34,504 bases of DNA, taken from contig WRDS01000010.1 of NCBI GenBank assembly GCA_009779675.1, forward strand, positions 1-34,504, in the 5' to 3' direction. Of this stretch, positions 6,881 to 15,353 are shown in pieces. The notes under the pieces were generated by a model. The model saw only the letters and a program-made list of their open reading frames with translations. It was not told the origin of the DNA and ran no database searches. This DNA comes from Coriobacteriia bacterium. GTDB taxonomy: Bacteria; Actinomycetota; Coriobacteriia; Anaerosomatales; PHET01. The position numbers and the translations under genes are program-made. How positions within the stretch are numbered: position 1 is the stretch's first letter; the number at the start of each line of letters is the position of its first letter.

Positions 6881-8323
6881 GTGAAAGAGGTCATCGCCAC
6901 GGCACTGAACGCCGCCCAACTGGCAGGTGCCAGTTATGCTGACGTGCGCATTGTCGACATATCAAGCGAGAGCATCCTGGTGACAGGCGGCCGGGTCGAG
7001 GCAATCGAGCAGTCGAGCAGCTTCGGCATGGGTGTCCGTGCGCTGGTGAACGGCGCATGGGGGTTTGCCGCCGCCTCGGGAGTGAGCGCCTCCAAAGCAA
7101 GCGACCTTGCAAAACAGGCCGCCGCCATTGCCCGCAGCTCGGCAATCGTGCAGCGCGGGCCGCTAAGGCTCGCCGAACTCAAGCCGGAGACAGGCATCTG
7201 GATTGGCTCGGCGCTCAAAGACCCGTTCGACGTGCTGCTTGAGGACAAGCTCGCCCTGCTCTTTGCCGCTGATGAGGCACTGCGCGCCCAAGCGCAGGTG
7301 AGCATCACCAAGGCATCGTGCTCGTGCCACCGCTTCCACAAGTGGTTCGGTTCCACCGAGGGCACCCTCACCGAGCAGTCCTGGACCGAGACCGGTGCCG
7401 GCATCGAGGCGTACGCGGTCTCAGGCGGCGAGGTGGTGACCCGTTCCTACCCGAACTCCTTTGGAGGTGGCTGGGCGCAGGCAGGCTGGGAGCATGTGGA
7501 GGGACTCGGCCTTGCCGAGGAGGCCCCAAGGGTCGCCCAAGAGGCTGCGGCCCTGCTCTCGGCAGCTGAATGCCCTCGCGGGACGTGCGACCTCATCATC
7601 GGCGGAAGCCAGATGGCCCTGCAAGTGCACGAGTCGGTGGGGCACCCGCTCGAGCTCGACCGGGTGCTCGGCGAGGAGGCGGCATTTGCCGGCACGTCGT
7701 GGGTCGGCCTCGGCGATTTGGGTGCGCTGCACTATGGAAGCGACCACATGACCGTCTCGGCGGATGCCACGATCCCAGGGTCGCTCGGCACCTTTGGGTG
7801 GGATGACGAAGGGGTTCCGGCGCAGCGCGAGTTGCTCATCGATCGCGGGATGCTCACCGGTTTCCTTTCGAGCCGGGAGACGGCACCGGAGATCGGGCGA
7901 GCCAGCAACGGATGCATGCGCGCCGACGGTTGGAACCGCATCCCGCTCGTGCGCATGACGACGGTCTCGCTTGAGCCGGGGACGTGGGATTTCGACGACC
8001 TTGTCGCCGACACCGAGCACGGGCTTTATGTCGAAACGAACAATTCCTGGTCGATCGATGACAGGCGGCTGAACTTCCAGTTCGGCTGCGAGATCGGCTG
8101 GGAGATCGAGAACGGGAAGCTCGGCAGGATGATCAAGATGCCCAACTACACCGGCATCACCCCTGAGTTCTGGGCGAGCTGCGATGCGGTGTGCTCGGAA
8201 AAGCATTGGGACGTCTGGGGGCTCGCGAACTGCGGGAAAGGCGAGCCGATGCAGGTCGCGCATGTTGCGCATGGCGCAGCACCGGCGCGTTTCCGCAACG
8301 TTGCCGTGGGGGTGGGACGCTGA
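6881..8323 (+). CDS. tldD: Metalloprotease TldD
   Basis: 480 residues, the catalytic half of the TldD/TldE (PmbA) heterodimer. This cytoplasmic zinc protease trims unfolded or small peptides and is known for maturing microcins and degrading CcdA-type antitoxins. The zinc site is visible as HESVGH (residues 250-255) followed by PLELDRVLGEEAAFAGTSW. The C-terminal half has the conserved NNSWSIDDRRLNFQFGCEIGWEIENG. Translation starts at GTG 6881 with AAGGGGAG 4 nt upstream. It overlaps tldE by one base (TGATG), so the two subunits are translationally coupled. The partner gene lacks the HExxxH site, as expected. No peptide substrate gene is apparent in the window. Confidence 0.95.
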   Translation: MKEVIATALNAAQLAGASYADVRIVDISSESILVTGGRVEAIEQSSSFGMGVRALVNGAWGFAAASGVSASKASDLAKQAAAIARSSAIVQRGPLRLAELKPETGIWIGSALKDPFDVLLEDKLALLFAADEALRAQAQVSITKASCSCHRFHKWFGSTEGTLTEQSWTETGAGIEAYAVSGGEVVTRSYPNSFGGGWAQAGWEHVEGLGLAEEAPRVAQEAAALLSAAECPRGTCDLIIGGSQMALQVHESVGHPLELDRVLGEEAAFAGTSWVGLGDLGALHYGSDHMTVSADATIPGSLGTFGWDDEGVPAQRELLIDRGMLTGFLSSRETAPEIGRASNGCMRADGWNRIPLVRMTTVSLEPGTWDFDDLVADTEHGLYVETNNSWSIDDRRLNFQFGCEIGWEIENGKLGRMIKMPNYTGITPEFWASCDAVCSEKHWDVWGLANCGKGEPMQVAHVAHGAAPARFRNVAVGVGR

Positions 8324-9663
8324 TGCTTTCCGCCAAGGACGCGCTGGAGCTCGCCGCCCACGCAATAGCATTCACGCCGGCCGATGAGGCCGAGGCACTC
8401 GTCTCCGCCGAGCAAAACGCACTCACGCGCTTTGCGAACAACCGCATCAACCAAAACGTCGCCGAGCAAAACGTCACCTTGAGCGTGCGCGCCATCGTTG
8501 GCAGACGCGTAGGTGTGGCAGGCACAGACCGTATGGACGAACGCTCGATCAAAGCCTGCTGCGATGCGGCGGTGGCCGCCGCCCGTATGGCACCCGAGGA
8601 CCCCGCATTCCCCGGCCTGCCCCAAGCGACTGCAGCAGGAGCAGCGAGGCCCTCCGACCGCGCACATGCGGGCGGGCGCGGCTTTGATGCCGAGACGCGT
8701 GCAGAAGCGGTGGCGGCGATGGTGGATGCCGCCCGCTCGCACGGCCTTACCGCTGCCGGAAAAGTGCGCAGCGCCGTAAACGTGCTGGCAGTTGCCAACA
8801 GCCAAGGGATCGGCGCAGCCGGCGCGATCAGCGGCATCCAGGCCACGGTGCTTGCCGCGGGCGCGGGCACCGGATGGGCGAGCTTCCTTGGTCGCGACGC
8901 ATCCGGATTCGATCCCGCTGCTTTGGGCATCCAGGCCGCTGACCTGGCTATCCGCTCGGCAAACCCCGGCACGCTTGATGCCGGCACCTACCCGGTGGTG
9001 CTGGCACCCGAGGCGGTCGCAGACATCCTAGACTTCCTAGCGTATACGGGTTTCTCGGCAAAGGCGTATGCCGAGGAGCGCTCATTCATGTCCAAGCACG
9101 TCGGCGACGAGCTGATGAGCCCCCTGGTGACGATCTTTGATGATGCGCCCGCACCGCACGCGCTGGGCATGACGTTTGATTACGAGGGCGTGCCAAAAAA
9201 ACGTGTCGTGCTTATTGAGAACGGTGTCGTGCGCACTCCGGTGACCGACTCGTACTGGGCGGTGCGCACGAATACGGAAAACACCGGGCACGCATTGCCT
9301 GCGCCCAACCAGTTTGGACCGATGCCGCTCGATCTCGAGATGGCAGCGGGTGATGCCACCGGCGAGGAGCTTGTCGCACGTGTGAAGCGAGGCGTCTACG
9401 TGACGCGTTTCCACTACGTCAACGTTGAGGATCCCATAAGAGTCACTATCACGGGCATGACCCGTGACGGCACCTTCCTGATCGAGGACGGCCGCCTCAC
9501 GCGCCCGCTCAAAAACCTGCGGTTCACGCAAAGCGCGATCGATGCACTGCGCTCGTGCACAGGCGTGAGCAGCACGCGTCAGTTTGTAGGGACAGAAGAG
9601 AGCGCGACGCTCGTCCCAACAATACTTTGTGAGGAGTTCGCGATCACCGGACAGACGCGGTAA
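8323..9663 (+). CDS. tldE: TldE/PmbA, non-catalytic partner of TldD
   Basis: 446 residues. I start at ATG 8323, which overlaps the TldD stop. The frame is open 44 codons further upstream, but that part reads through TldD in another frame with arginine-rich shadow composition. The protein shows the U62 peptidase-family architecture: an N-terminal domain with NNRINQNVAEQNVTLSVRAIVGRRVG and a C-terminal domain with GTYPVVLAPEAVADIL, GEELVARVKRGVYVTRFHYVN and GTFLIEDGRLT. It has no HExxxH motif, consistent with TldE forming the chamber and TldD carrying zinc. Its function depends on pairing with the upstream gene. Confidence 0.93.
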   Translation: MLSAKDALELAAHAIAFTPADEAEALVSAEQNALTRFANNRINQNVAEQNVTLSVRAIVGRRVGVAGTDRMDERSIKACCDAAVAAARMAPEDPAFPGLPQATAAGAARPSDRAHAGGRGFDAETRAEAVAAMVDAARSHGLTAAGKVRSAVNVLAVANSQGIGAAGAISGIQATVLAAGAGTGWASFLGRDASGFDPAALGIQAADLAIRSANPGTLDAGTYPVVLAPEAVADILDFLAYTGFSAKAYAEERSFMSKHVGDELMSPLVTIFDDAPAPHALGMTFDYEGVPKKRVVLIENGVVRTPVTDSYWAVRTNTENTGHALPAPNQFGPMPLDLEMAAGDATGEELVARVKRGVYVTRFHYVNVEDPIRVTITGMTRDGTFLIEDGRLTRPLKNLRFTQSAIDALRSCTGVSSTRQFVGTEESATLVPTILCEEFAITGQTR

Positions 9664-9671
9664 AATGAGCT

Positions 9672-10565
9672 ATGACCGAGTCCGCCGACAATGCCGTCCA
9701 AGAGGCCGCCCCAAAACCGCAGCGTGATCAGGCAACCGTTGCCGCCATTGTAATGGCGGTGATTGTGCTGTGTGTCGGTTTGGGGCTGACAGCGCTGTTC
9801 TGGGCACCTCTGCCCGCAGCCACGCCGGTAAAGACACCTGCATCCGGTACCAGCCAAAAAAACGTAGGGCCGTCTTCCGAGGCCGAGAATCCTGAGCCTG
9901 GGTCTGGGTCTGCTGCCACCCAGGTTCCGGCTGCTACCCCGATCTTTGCAAACTACAAGTCGCTTCAGCTGCATCTTCCCGTCGCCGTTGAGTCGCTCTC
10001 TGAAATAGGCTTCCATCAGGCATCTTATGGCTGGGCCCTGCCAATCGAAACGCCTCTTCCCGACGCAGACATGAAGGCGGCGAAGGGCAAGGGAACCGGC
10101 AGAGACGCTACCAAGCAGCCTTCGGGTGACGGTGCCACCCTTATCGGCTCGGTGCTGAGGATGTGGCGCAACGGTCGCTCGGGCGAGCCGAATACCGCTG
10201 TCGACATTGCCGCCGAGCCAGGCACCCCGATCCTTGCACCGGTCGACGGCATCGTCGTTCTTGTAAAAGCGTATGACCTGTACGGGAACCCGGACATCCC
10301 GGATTACGAGGTACACATCCGCCCGAATGACATGCCCGATGTCGATATCGTTCTCATCCACATCGACAACCCTAAGGCCTCGGCAGGTGACACGGTCGTT
10401 GCCGGCGTGACACCGATCGGGGAGGTCCGCAAACTTGCGGGCAAGATGAACCTGCAGATCGGCGATTACATGACCGGCGAAGGCAATCATACGCACATGC
10501 AGGTCAACAACCCCAAAAACCCAGAGTACAAAGGGCTAGAAGGGGCGCTTAAAATCGATCCCTAG
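9672..10565 (+). CDS. Membrane-anchored M23-like (LytM) domain protein, probably non-catalytic
   Basis: 297 residues: a cytoplasmic lead (1-22), one membrane helix (about 23-48), a Pro/Ala/Ser-rich linker, then an extracellular domain of M23 (lysostaphin/LytM) type (about 170-290). The fold is recognisable by AEPGTPILAPVDGIVV and GNHTHMQV, where the HxH zinc ligands are kept. The first ligand motif HxxxD reads NTAVD, with Asn replacing His, and the central insert around YEVHIRPNDMPDVDIV is unusual. Zinc binding is therefore probably incomplete. Degenerate LytM proteins such as EnvC or NlpD activate other hydrolases, which is a reasonable but unproven role. It begins 8 nt after tldE and its 3' end overlaps the convergent DUF951 gene by 17 nt. 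Confidence 0.75.
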   Translation: MTESADNAVQEAAPKPQRDQATVAAIVMAVIVLCVGLGLTALFWAPLPAATPVKTPASGTSQKNVGPSSEAENPEPGSGSAATQVPAATPIFANYKSLQLHLPVAVESLSEIGFHQASYGWALPIETPLPDADMKAAKGKGTGRDATKQPSGDGATLIGSVLRMWRNGRSGEPNTAVDIAAEPGTPILAPVDGIVVLVKAYDLYGNPDIPDYEVHIRPNDMPDVDIVLIHIDNPKASAGDTVVAGVTPIGEVRKLAGKMNLQIGDYMTGEGNHTHMQVNNPKNPEYKGLEGALKIDP

Positions 10566-10854
10566 CGTTTTTTGCGCCTGCATCCCCTGCGGCACCTGCG
10601 TCCTCCGCGCCTGCGCTCCCTGCGCCCGTGCCCCCCGCGCCTGCACGCTCCCTGTCCTCGGCGCGCTGGATAAACCCTCTGAACCGCCGGTCGAACTCAT
10701 ACCGCTCAAGCATGACGCTGCGGCCACAACTACAGCAATGCAGACGGATATCGGCCCCGAGCCGCACAACCTCCCACTCGTTGGCTCCGCAAGGATGCGG
10801 TTTTTTGAGCCTCACTGTGTCCCCAAGCCCCACGGGCGTAATGGGGATTGCCAA
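10549..10854 (-). CDS. DUF951 family protein with extended Ala/Gly tail
   Basis: About 101 residues. The N-terminal 60 match the DUF951 pattern: VGLGDTVRLKKPHPCGANEW, then RLGADIRLHCCSCGRSVMLER, with paired cysteines and an R-x-x-FDRRFRGF end. I use a TTG at 10854 as start because GAGGGGG lies 9 nt upstream and the protein then begins like other family members. A GTG at 10863 is also possible, and the first in-frame ATG (10926) would overlap the regulator gene upstream and add an atypical stretch. After residue 65 comes a low-complexity tail rich in Ala, Gly, Glu and Asp, not usual for the family, encoded by degenerate GCGCCTGC repeats. The function of DUF951 is unknown. Cysteine spacing hints at a small metal- or nucleic-acid-binding domain. 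Confidence 0.8.
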   Translation of the reverse strand: MAIPITPVGLGDTVRLKKPHPCGANEWEVVRLGADIRLHCCSCGRSVMLERYEFDRRFRGFIQRAEDRERAGAGGTGAGSAGAEDAGAAGDAGAKNARDRF

Positions 10855-10879
10855 CCGTCCCACCCCCCTCGTAAAACAC

Positions 10880-11530
10880 TCAGATCCCGATCGCCTCTCG
10901 AAACTGGCGTGCCTGGCGACGGGCAACGGGAATCCGGGTCTTGCCTCGGTCGTCCATGACGATCAGGCAGCTGCCACTTCGTCGCTGTACCTCTTTGATT
11001 CGATCCAGGTTCACCAGATGGCTGCGATGCACGCGCATAAAAGACTCAGGCGCAAGCCGCTCCTCAAGCCCGGCAAGCGTCATATCGACAATGAAGCTGT
11101 CCTCCGAGGTGTACGCGTACGTCTGTTTGTAATGGGCTGACAGAAAATGGATCTCCTCTACTGCAAGGAAAATGATCCGCGTGCCGTCGCAAACCGCAAG
11201 TTTGTCAGACCCTACGCCTCCGCGTACGCCTTCGTCCGAACGGAAGGTGCCCTGACGTGTCAACCCGTGCATAAGGCATCTTGCCTGACGGGTCAACGAG
11301 GCAGCATCCACCGGCTTTGAGGTGCCGAGGACGACGAGGTCAAAGGGCTGCCCCTCTTTGCAAAGCGCAGCCATATCCTCATCGCACCCCGTCATGCAGA
11401 CCACCGCCACCTCGGCATCAACGCCAGCCGACGTGATCCCGCGCAGCAGCGCCTCGCGTGCCGCAGCATCGTCCTCAACGATAAGCACGCGCATAGGCAC
11501 GTGCGGTGTCCGTGGGCAGGGCTCAGACAT
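10880..11530 (-). CDS. LytTR-family regulator with a degenerate, shortened receiver domain
   Basis: 216 residues. Residues 13-85 start like a response-regulator receiver (MRVLIVEDDAAAREAL), but the phospho-acceptor position in DLVVLGTSKP is Gly instead of Asp, and the strands that would carry the conserved Thr/Ser and Lys are missing. Residues about 108-215 form a LytTR DNA-binding domain (VEEIHFLSAHYKQTYAYT, FMRVHRSHLVNLDRIKEV, RIPVARRQARQFRE). It is therefore likely a phosphorylation-independent transcription factor. The ATG overlaps the stop of nfnB by 8 nt, so it is translationally coupled to a redox enzyme. An internal ATG at residue 13 is an alternative start. No histidine kinase is adjacent. 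It may sense redox or metabolic state or autoregulate the operon (inference). Confidence 0.85.
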   Translation of the reverse strand: MSEPCPRTPHVPMRVLIVEDDAAAREALLRGITSAGVDAEVAVVCMTGCDEDMAALCKEGQPFDLVVLGTSKPVDAASLTRQARCLMHGLTRQGTFRSDEGVRGGVGSDKLAVCDGTRIIFLAVEEIHFLSAHYKQTYAYTSEDSFIVDMTLAGLEERLAPESFMRVHRSHLVNLDRIKEVQRRSGSCLIVMDDRGKTRIPVARRQARQFREAIGI

Positions 11531-13016
11531 GACCCGTCCCCGCCCTCAAGGCGCGATCCATGGCAGCCGCCGCACGTTTACCAGCGCCCATCGCAAGGAT
11601 GACCGTGGCCGCGCCGGTGACTATGTCGCCGCCTGCCCATACCCCAGAAAGCGAGGTCGCACCGTCCTCATCGGAAACGACGTAGCCCCTGGGCGATATA
11701 GCGATGCCCGCTGCGGCCGAGGCCACCAACGGGTTCGCACGGGAACCCACCGCGATGATGACGGTGTCGCACTCGGCATTAAACTCAGATCCTGAAACGG
11801 GCACCGGCGACCGGCGATCGGAAAAGTCCGCCTCTCCAAGCTCCATTCGAATGGCTTTTACCCCGATGACCCGCCCGTCATGACCGATGACCCGGGTCGG
11901 CGCGGCGAGCATCTCGAAGCGCACCCCCTCCTCGAGCGCATGCGCGACCTCCTCGCGTCTCGCCGGCATCTCGCGCTCAGTGCGGCGGTACATGAGCACG
12001 ACTTGCTCGGCACCAAGCCGAACCGCGGTACGCGCCGCATCCATCGCAACGTTACCGCCGCCCACGACCACGACCCTGCAGCCACGCTTGATCGGCGTGT
12101 CTGTGCGCGGGAACTCGTAAGCACGCATAAGGTTCACGCGGGTCAAGAACTCATTTGCCGAGTAAACACCGGCGAGATTCTCCCCCGAGACACCCATGAA
12201 CACGGGGAGCCCCGCGCCGCTGCCCACAAAGACCGCCTCGAAGCCCTGCTCGGCGATCAGCTCTTCGATGGTCGAAAGACGCCCCACGACGTGGTTGGTG
12301 ACGACCGTGACACCCATCCGTTCAAGCAGCGCGATCTCGGCTGACACGATGCTTTTAGGAAGCCGGAACTCGGGGATGCCGTACACGAGCACCCCACCGG
12401 CAGCATGAAGCGACTCGAAGACGGTGACCTCATGGCCGAGCCGAGCAAGCTCGCCGGCGCAAGCGAGGCCCGCTGGGCCGCTACCTACGATCGCACACCT
12501 CCCGCCGGTGCCTGGGGCGATCATCTCGGGCATGCAGCGCGACCCGGCATCACGCGCAAGGTCCCAGTCCCCTAAAAAGCGTTCCAACCGTCCGATGGCA
12601 ATCTGCTCGCCCCTGCGGGCAAGCACGCATGCAGACTCGCACTGCTCCTCCTGCGGGCACACCCTTCCGCAGACAGCTGGCAGGGCATTGCGCGCCTTGA
12701 TGATAGCGATCCCCTCGGCAAAATCGCCGTCGATGACTTCGCGGATGAACCCGCGGATGTCGATACCCACCGGACAGCCGTTCTGGCAGGTCGGATTGGC
12801 GCACTGCAGACAGCGCCGTGCCTCGGATACCGCCTCAGCCTCAGAGTACCCGAGCGCAACCTCGGCAAAACCACCGATCCGCTCGGCTGGATCGCGTTCG
12901 GGCATCGGCGTACGCGCCCCTCGGACAGGCCTATGGCGCTCGCGCTCGGCGGGTGTGCGGCGACCTGGCGCGTGCTGACCGGATGCGCCTCGATCCGACT
13001 CATCTAGGTGTGACAC
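11523..13016 (-). CDS. NfnB / GltA-type NADPH-dependent oxidoreductase (glutamate synthase small-subunit family)
   Basis: 497 residues. The N-terminus holds two cysteine clusters for [4Fe-4S] centres (CLQCANPTCQNGCPVG near 69-84, CGRVCPQEEQCESAC near 115-129). Two dinucleotide folds follow: GSGPAGLACAGELARLGHEV binds FAD, VVVVGGGNVAMDAARTAVRLG binds NADPH, and the family ending is GVWAGGDIVTGAATVILAMGAGKRAA. In anaerobes this protein pairs with NfnA as the electron-bifurcating NADH-dependent ferredoxin:NADP oxidoreductase. It can also act as a glutamate synthase small subunit, but no GltB large subunit is nearby, so the Nfn role is favoured. Start is GTG 13016, overlapping the nfnA stop by 13 nt. 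An ATG at 12905 with GAGGGG upstream is the alternative. Confidence 0.88.
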   Translation of the reverse strand: MSHLDESDRGASGQHAPGRRTPAERERHRPVRGARTPMPERDPAERIGGFAEVALGYSEAEAVSEARRCLQCANPTCQNGCPVGIDIRGFIREVIDGDFAEGIAIIKARNALPAVCGRVCPQEEQCESACVLARRGEQIAIGRLERFLGDWDLARDAGSRCMPEMIAPGTGGRCAIVGSGPAGLACAGELARLGHEVTVFESLHAAGGVLVYGIPEFRLPKSIVSAEIALLERMGVTVVTNHVVGRLSTIEELIAEQGFEAVFVGSGAGLPVFMGVSGENLAGVYSANEFLTRVNLMRAYEFPRTDTPIKRGCRVVVVGGGNVAMDAARTAVRLGAEQVVLMYRRTEREMPARREEVAHALEEGVRFEMLAAPTRVIGHDGRVIGVKAIRMELGEADFSDRRSPVPVSGSEFNAECDTVIIAVGSRANPLVASAAAGIAISPRGYVVSDEDGATSLSGVWAGGDIVTGAATVILAMGAGKRAAAAMDRALRAGTGHV

Positions 13017-13843
13017 GAGCAGCTCCGGGCAAACTCGGCATCGGCCTCACGTTCCTCATCGAGATAGATGCGCTGGCGGCTCATGAACTCCTCCCAATCC
13101 ACCGCATGCCCATCGAAGTCCGGCCCGTCCACGCAGCCAAACCGCGTCTCCCCTCCAACGCTCACCCTGCACGCCCCGCACATTCCGGTGCCATCCACCA
13201 TGATCGGGTTCAGCGAGACTGTTATGGGCATCCCAAACCCTTCTGCGGTAAGGGTGCAGGACTTCATCATAGCCGCCGGCCCGACGGCAAACACGTGATC
13301 GATGGACCCGGTCTCGGCCATCCGTTTGAGCGGGGCAGTCACAAGCCCCTTCTCTCCAGCCGAACCGTCGTCGGTGACAATGGCGAGCGACGCAAGCGAC
13401 AGCGCCCGGAGTTCCTGCTCAAGCACAACCAGGCCAGCGTTGCGCGCACCCACGATCACGTGCACCTCGCATCCGGCCTCAGTCATGCCGCGTGCGACAG
13501 GGTAGGCCGCCGCTACCCCGACCCCTCCCCCCACCACTGCCACCCGGCCAAACCCATCAAGCCGAGTGGGAACGCCGAGCGGCCCGACGACATCAGCGAT
13601 CTCGTCGCCGGGGACAAGATGCGACAGCCTATGCGTGGTCTTGCCCACCCGCATGTAAATGGTCCGGATCCAGCCTTCCTCGGCGCTCCAATCCGAGAAC
13701 GTGAGCGGAATGCGCTCGCCGCCCTCGTCCAATCGAAGCATCAAGAACTGCCCGGGTTGGACGCGACGGGCGATATCAGGCGCTAAAACGCCCATTTCAA
13801 AGACCGTGTCGGACAGCTGGCGTGTGTGGATTATGGGAAGCAA
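13004..13843 (-). CDS. NfnA-type ferredoxin:NADP oxidoreductase subunit (FAD, 2Fe-2S)
   Basis: About 279 residues of the PyrK/FNR-like family. The N-terminal barrel has RIPLTFSD for FAD, the Rossmann part has VVGGGVGVAAAYPVARGM for NAD(H), and the C-terminal MVDGTGMCGACRVSVGG with FGCVDGPDFDGHAVDW supplies the [2Fe-2S] ligands, including the Asp seen in NfnA proteins. With the next gene it should form the NfnAB complex exchanging electrons between NADH, NADPH and ferredoxin. The region just upstream has GGAGG followed closely by two TTG codons (13846 and 13843). I take the second because its spacing is less cramped. It is first in a four-gene overlapping set ending in DUF951. A TATACT (13893-13898, minus strand) may be its -10, but no -35 is convincing. 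Confidence 0.88.
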   Translation of the reverse strand: MLPIIHTRQLSDTVFEMGVLAPDIARRVQPGQFLMLRLDEGGERIPLTFSDWSAEEGWIRTIYMRVGKTTHRLSHLVPGDEIADVVGPLGVPTRLDGFGRVAVVGGGVGVAAAYPVARGMTEAGCEVHVIVGARNAGLVVLEQELRALSLASLAIVTDDGSAGEKGLVTAPLKRMAETGSIDHVFAVGPAAMMKSCTLTAEGFGMPITVSLNPIMVDGTGMCGACRVSVGGETRFGCVDGPDFDGHAVDWEEFMSRQRIYLDEEREADAEFARSCSCHT

Positions 13844-13858
13844 CAATCCTCCATTGGA

Positions 13859-13868
13859 TTAGCGCTAA
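13859..13868. promoter_or_regulatory. TTAGCGCTAA palindrome in the nfnA leader
   Basis: A perfect 10-bp palindrome lies between the candidate TATACT -10 (13893-13898) and the GGAGG ribosome-binding site (13848-13852) of nfnA. That position suits a repressor site; the downstream LytTR regulator is one of several possible binders. Confidence 0.35.
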
Positions 13869-13950
13869 AGTAGTGAAATGGGAGACCGAAACAGTATAGC
13901 AACAGGTTTTTCGGCAAAGCGCATCACCACCTGCTCATCGCACATCCGCC

Positions 13951-13979
13951 TTTAAATGACCGGCCATACCAGGTATACT
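13951..13979 (+). promoter_or_regulatory. Promoter of the M23 endopeptidase gene
   Basis: TTTAAA (13951-13956), 17-bp spacer, TATACT (13974-13979), pointing right. The leader to the ATG at 14057 would be about 70 nt. Confidence 0.5.
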
Positions 13980-14056
13980 ACAAATGAATGATTGCGCCTT
14001 CCGGGATTATACAACTTTGGCATAACCGTACGCAGCAGCCGGAGGATTGAGAAGCA

Positions 14057-15259
14057 ATGCATCGTAGCCGCGCAACTATATCGCTACTTGTTGCCGCAGT
14101 CGTTTTCTTTGCGGCTGTGTCTCCTGCGCTTGGGGCGACAAGCTCCGACATCAAAAAGCACCAGGATGCTGCTGAGAACGCCCGCAAGCAGGCCGAGCAG
14201 GCCGAGGCGATAGCTGCAAAGCTCGCCGAGGAGATCTCGGCGCTCAGTACCGAGATAAAACGCCTTGAGGACTCGGCGCGCGCCCTGGAGCCCCAGATTG
14301 CAACCGCTACCGAGCGGACATCGCGCATCCAGCAGGAAGTGGACCAGCTGCAGGCCGAGATCGACGCGACCGAGGCCGAGATCGACGCGACCGAGAAGGA
14401 GTACAGCACCCAGCAGGGACTGCTCGCGGAGCGCGTGAACTCGGCGTACCGGCAGGGCTCGTGGCACTTATTCGAGCTTCTTCTCGAAAGCAAGGACATA
14501 AGCGATTTTGTTGCGCGCACCGAGTTCGTGAACCGCGTCATCAAATCAAACAACGATGCCGCCACCAGCCTCAAGCTGACCGCTGAGAGCCTATCGCGTG
14601 CAAAAACGAAGCTTGACCGATCACTTAACTCAGTCGAGATCAAGCGCCAGGAGGCCGCACAGGTCGAACAGGGCCTGCGCGACCTAAAAAACGATCGCGA
14701 CCGTGCGGCCAGACAGCGCGAGACCGCCCAGAACCAAAAATCCAAGCTGATGGCAGAGAGCAAGGACAGCGCAAAGCGTCTCCGTGCCCTTGCCGAGGCA
14801 GAAGAGGCGGAGTCGGTCCGCATTGCCGCAGAGCTATCTGGAAAGGACGGCTCTGGGATCTACGTCGGCACCATGGCGTGGCCGGTACCGTCCTCGCGAA
14901 GGGTCACATCCTACTTTGGCTATCGGACGCATCCCATCTTTGGGGATCGCCGTCTGCACACCGGGCTCGATATCGGGGCATCGCAAGGCAGTGTCATCGT
15001 CGCCGCCGGCAGCGGCACCGTTATCTATACCGGTTACCGAGGCGGCTACGGAAACACCGTCATGATCGACCATGGAAACGGCGTCGTCTCACTCTACGCC
15101 CATCAGGCGAACGGCTCGATCATGGTTCAGACAGGCCAGAAAGTGGCAAGCGGAGAGCAGATCGGGAAAGTCGGCAGCACCGGTAACTCGACCGGCCCGC
15201 ACCTTCATTTCGAGGTGCGCGTCAACGGCACGCCTAAAAACCCTCTCAACTACCTGTAG
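14057..15259 (+). CDS. Secreted M23 peptidoglycan endopeptidase with coiled-coil domain
   Basis: 400 residues. The signal peptide spans residues 1-26 (ending LGATS). A long coiled coil at about 28-255 is alanine- and glutamate-rich and includes a direct internal repeat EAEIDATE near 110. The M23 (LytM/lysostaphin) domain occupies about 285-400. All zinc ligands are present: HTGLD near 304-308, then YAH, and GPHLHFEV near the end. Such EnvC-like enzymes cleave peptide cross-bridges during division or activate amidases through FtsEX; this copy looks catalytically complete. GGAGG lies 11 nt before the ATG and a promoter is seen upstream. It is monocistronic, convergent with pth, and followed by a strong hairpin. 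Confidence 0.92.
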   Translation: MHRSRATISLLVAAVVFFAAVSPALGATSSDIKKHQDAAENARKQAEQAEAIAAKLAEEISALSTEIKRLEDSARALEPQIATATERTSRIQQEVDQLQAEIDATEAEIDATEKEYSTQQGLLAERVNSAYRQGSWHLFELLLESKDISDFVARTEFVNRVIKSNNDAATSLKLTAESLSRAKTKLDRSLNSVEIKRQEAAQVEQGLRDLKNDRDRAARQRETAQNQKSKLMAESKDSAKRLRALAEAEEAESVRIAAELSGKDGSGIYVGTMAWPVPSSRRVTSYFGYRTHPIFGDRRLHTGLDIGASQGSVIVAAGSGTVIYTGYRGGYGNTVMIDHGNGVVSLYAHQANGSIMVQTGQKVASGEQIGKVGSTGNSTGPHLHFEVRVNGTPKNPLNYL

Positions 15260-15270
15260 GGGCCTGACCC

Positions 15271-15297
15271 GCTTGCAGGTGGCACCCACTTGCGAGC
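15271..15297 (+). terminator. Strong hairpin after the M23 gene
   Basis: GCTTGCAGGTGG (15271-15282) pairs with CCACTTGCGAGC (15286-15297) over 12 bp (two G-U) with a 3-nt loop, 12 nt after the stop. There is no T-run, so it may be a Rho-assisted end or an mRNA-stabilising hairpin instead of a classical terminator. Confidence 0.4.
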
Positions 15298-15353
15298 CAA
15301 CCTGTAGACCTGGCCGGCTTATGGCTTAGAGCCGTCCTGGCCGAGCCTATGGC

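Noticed and set aside
7421-8987. Long minus-strand frames opposite tldD and tldE
   Set aside because: High-GC shadows. The plus-strand frames carry the TldD/TldE motifs and proper starts.
13978-14823. 281-codon minus-strand frame opposite the M23 gene
   Set aside because: Ser/Arg/Cys-rich complement of the coiled-coil codons (GCG, GAG); no start signals.
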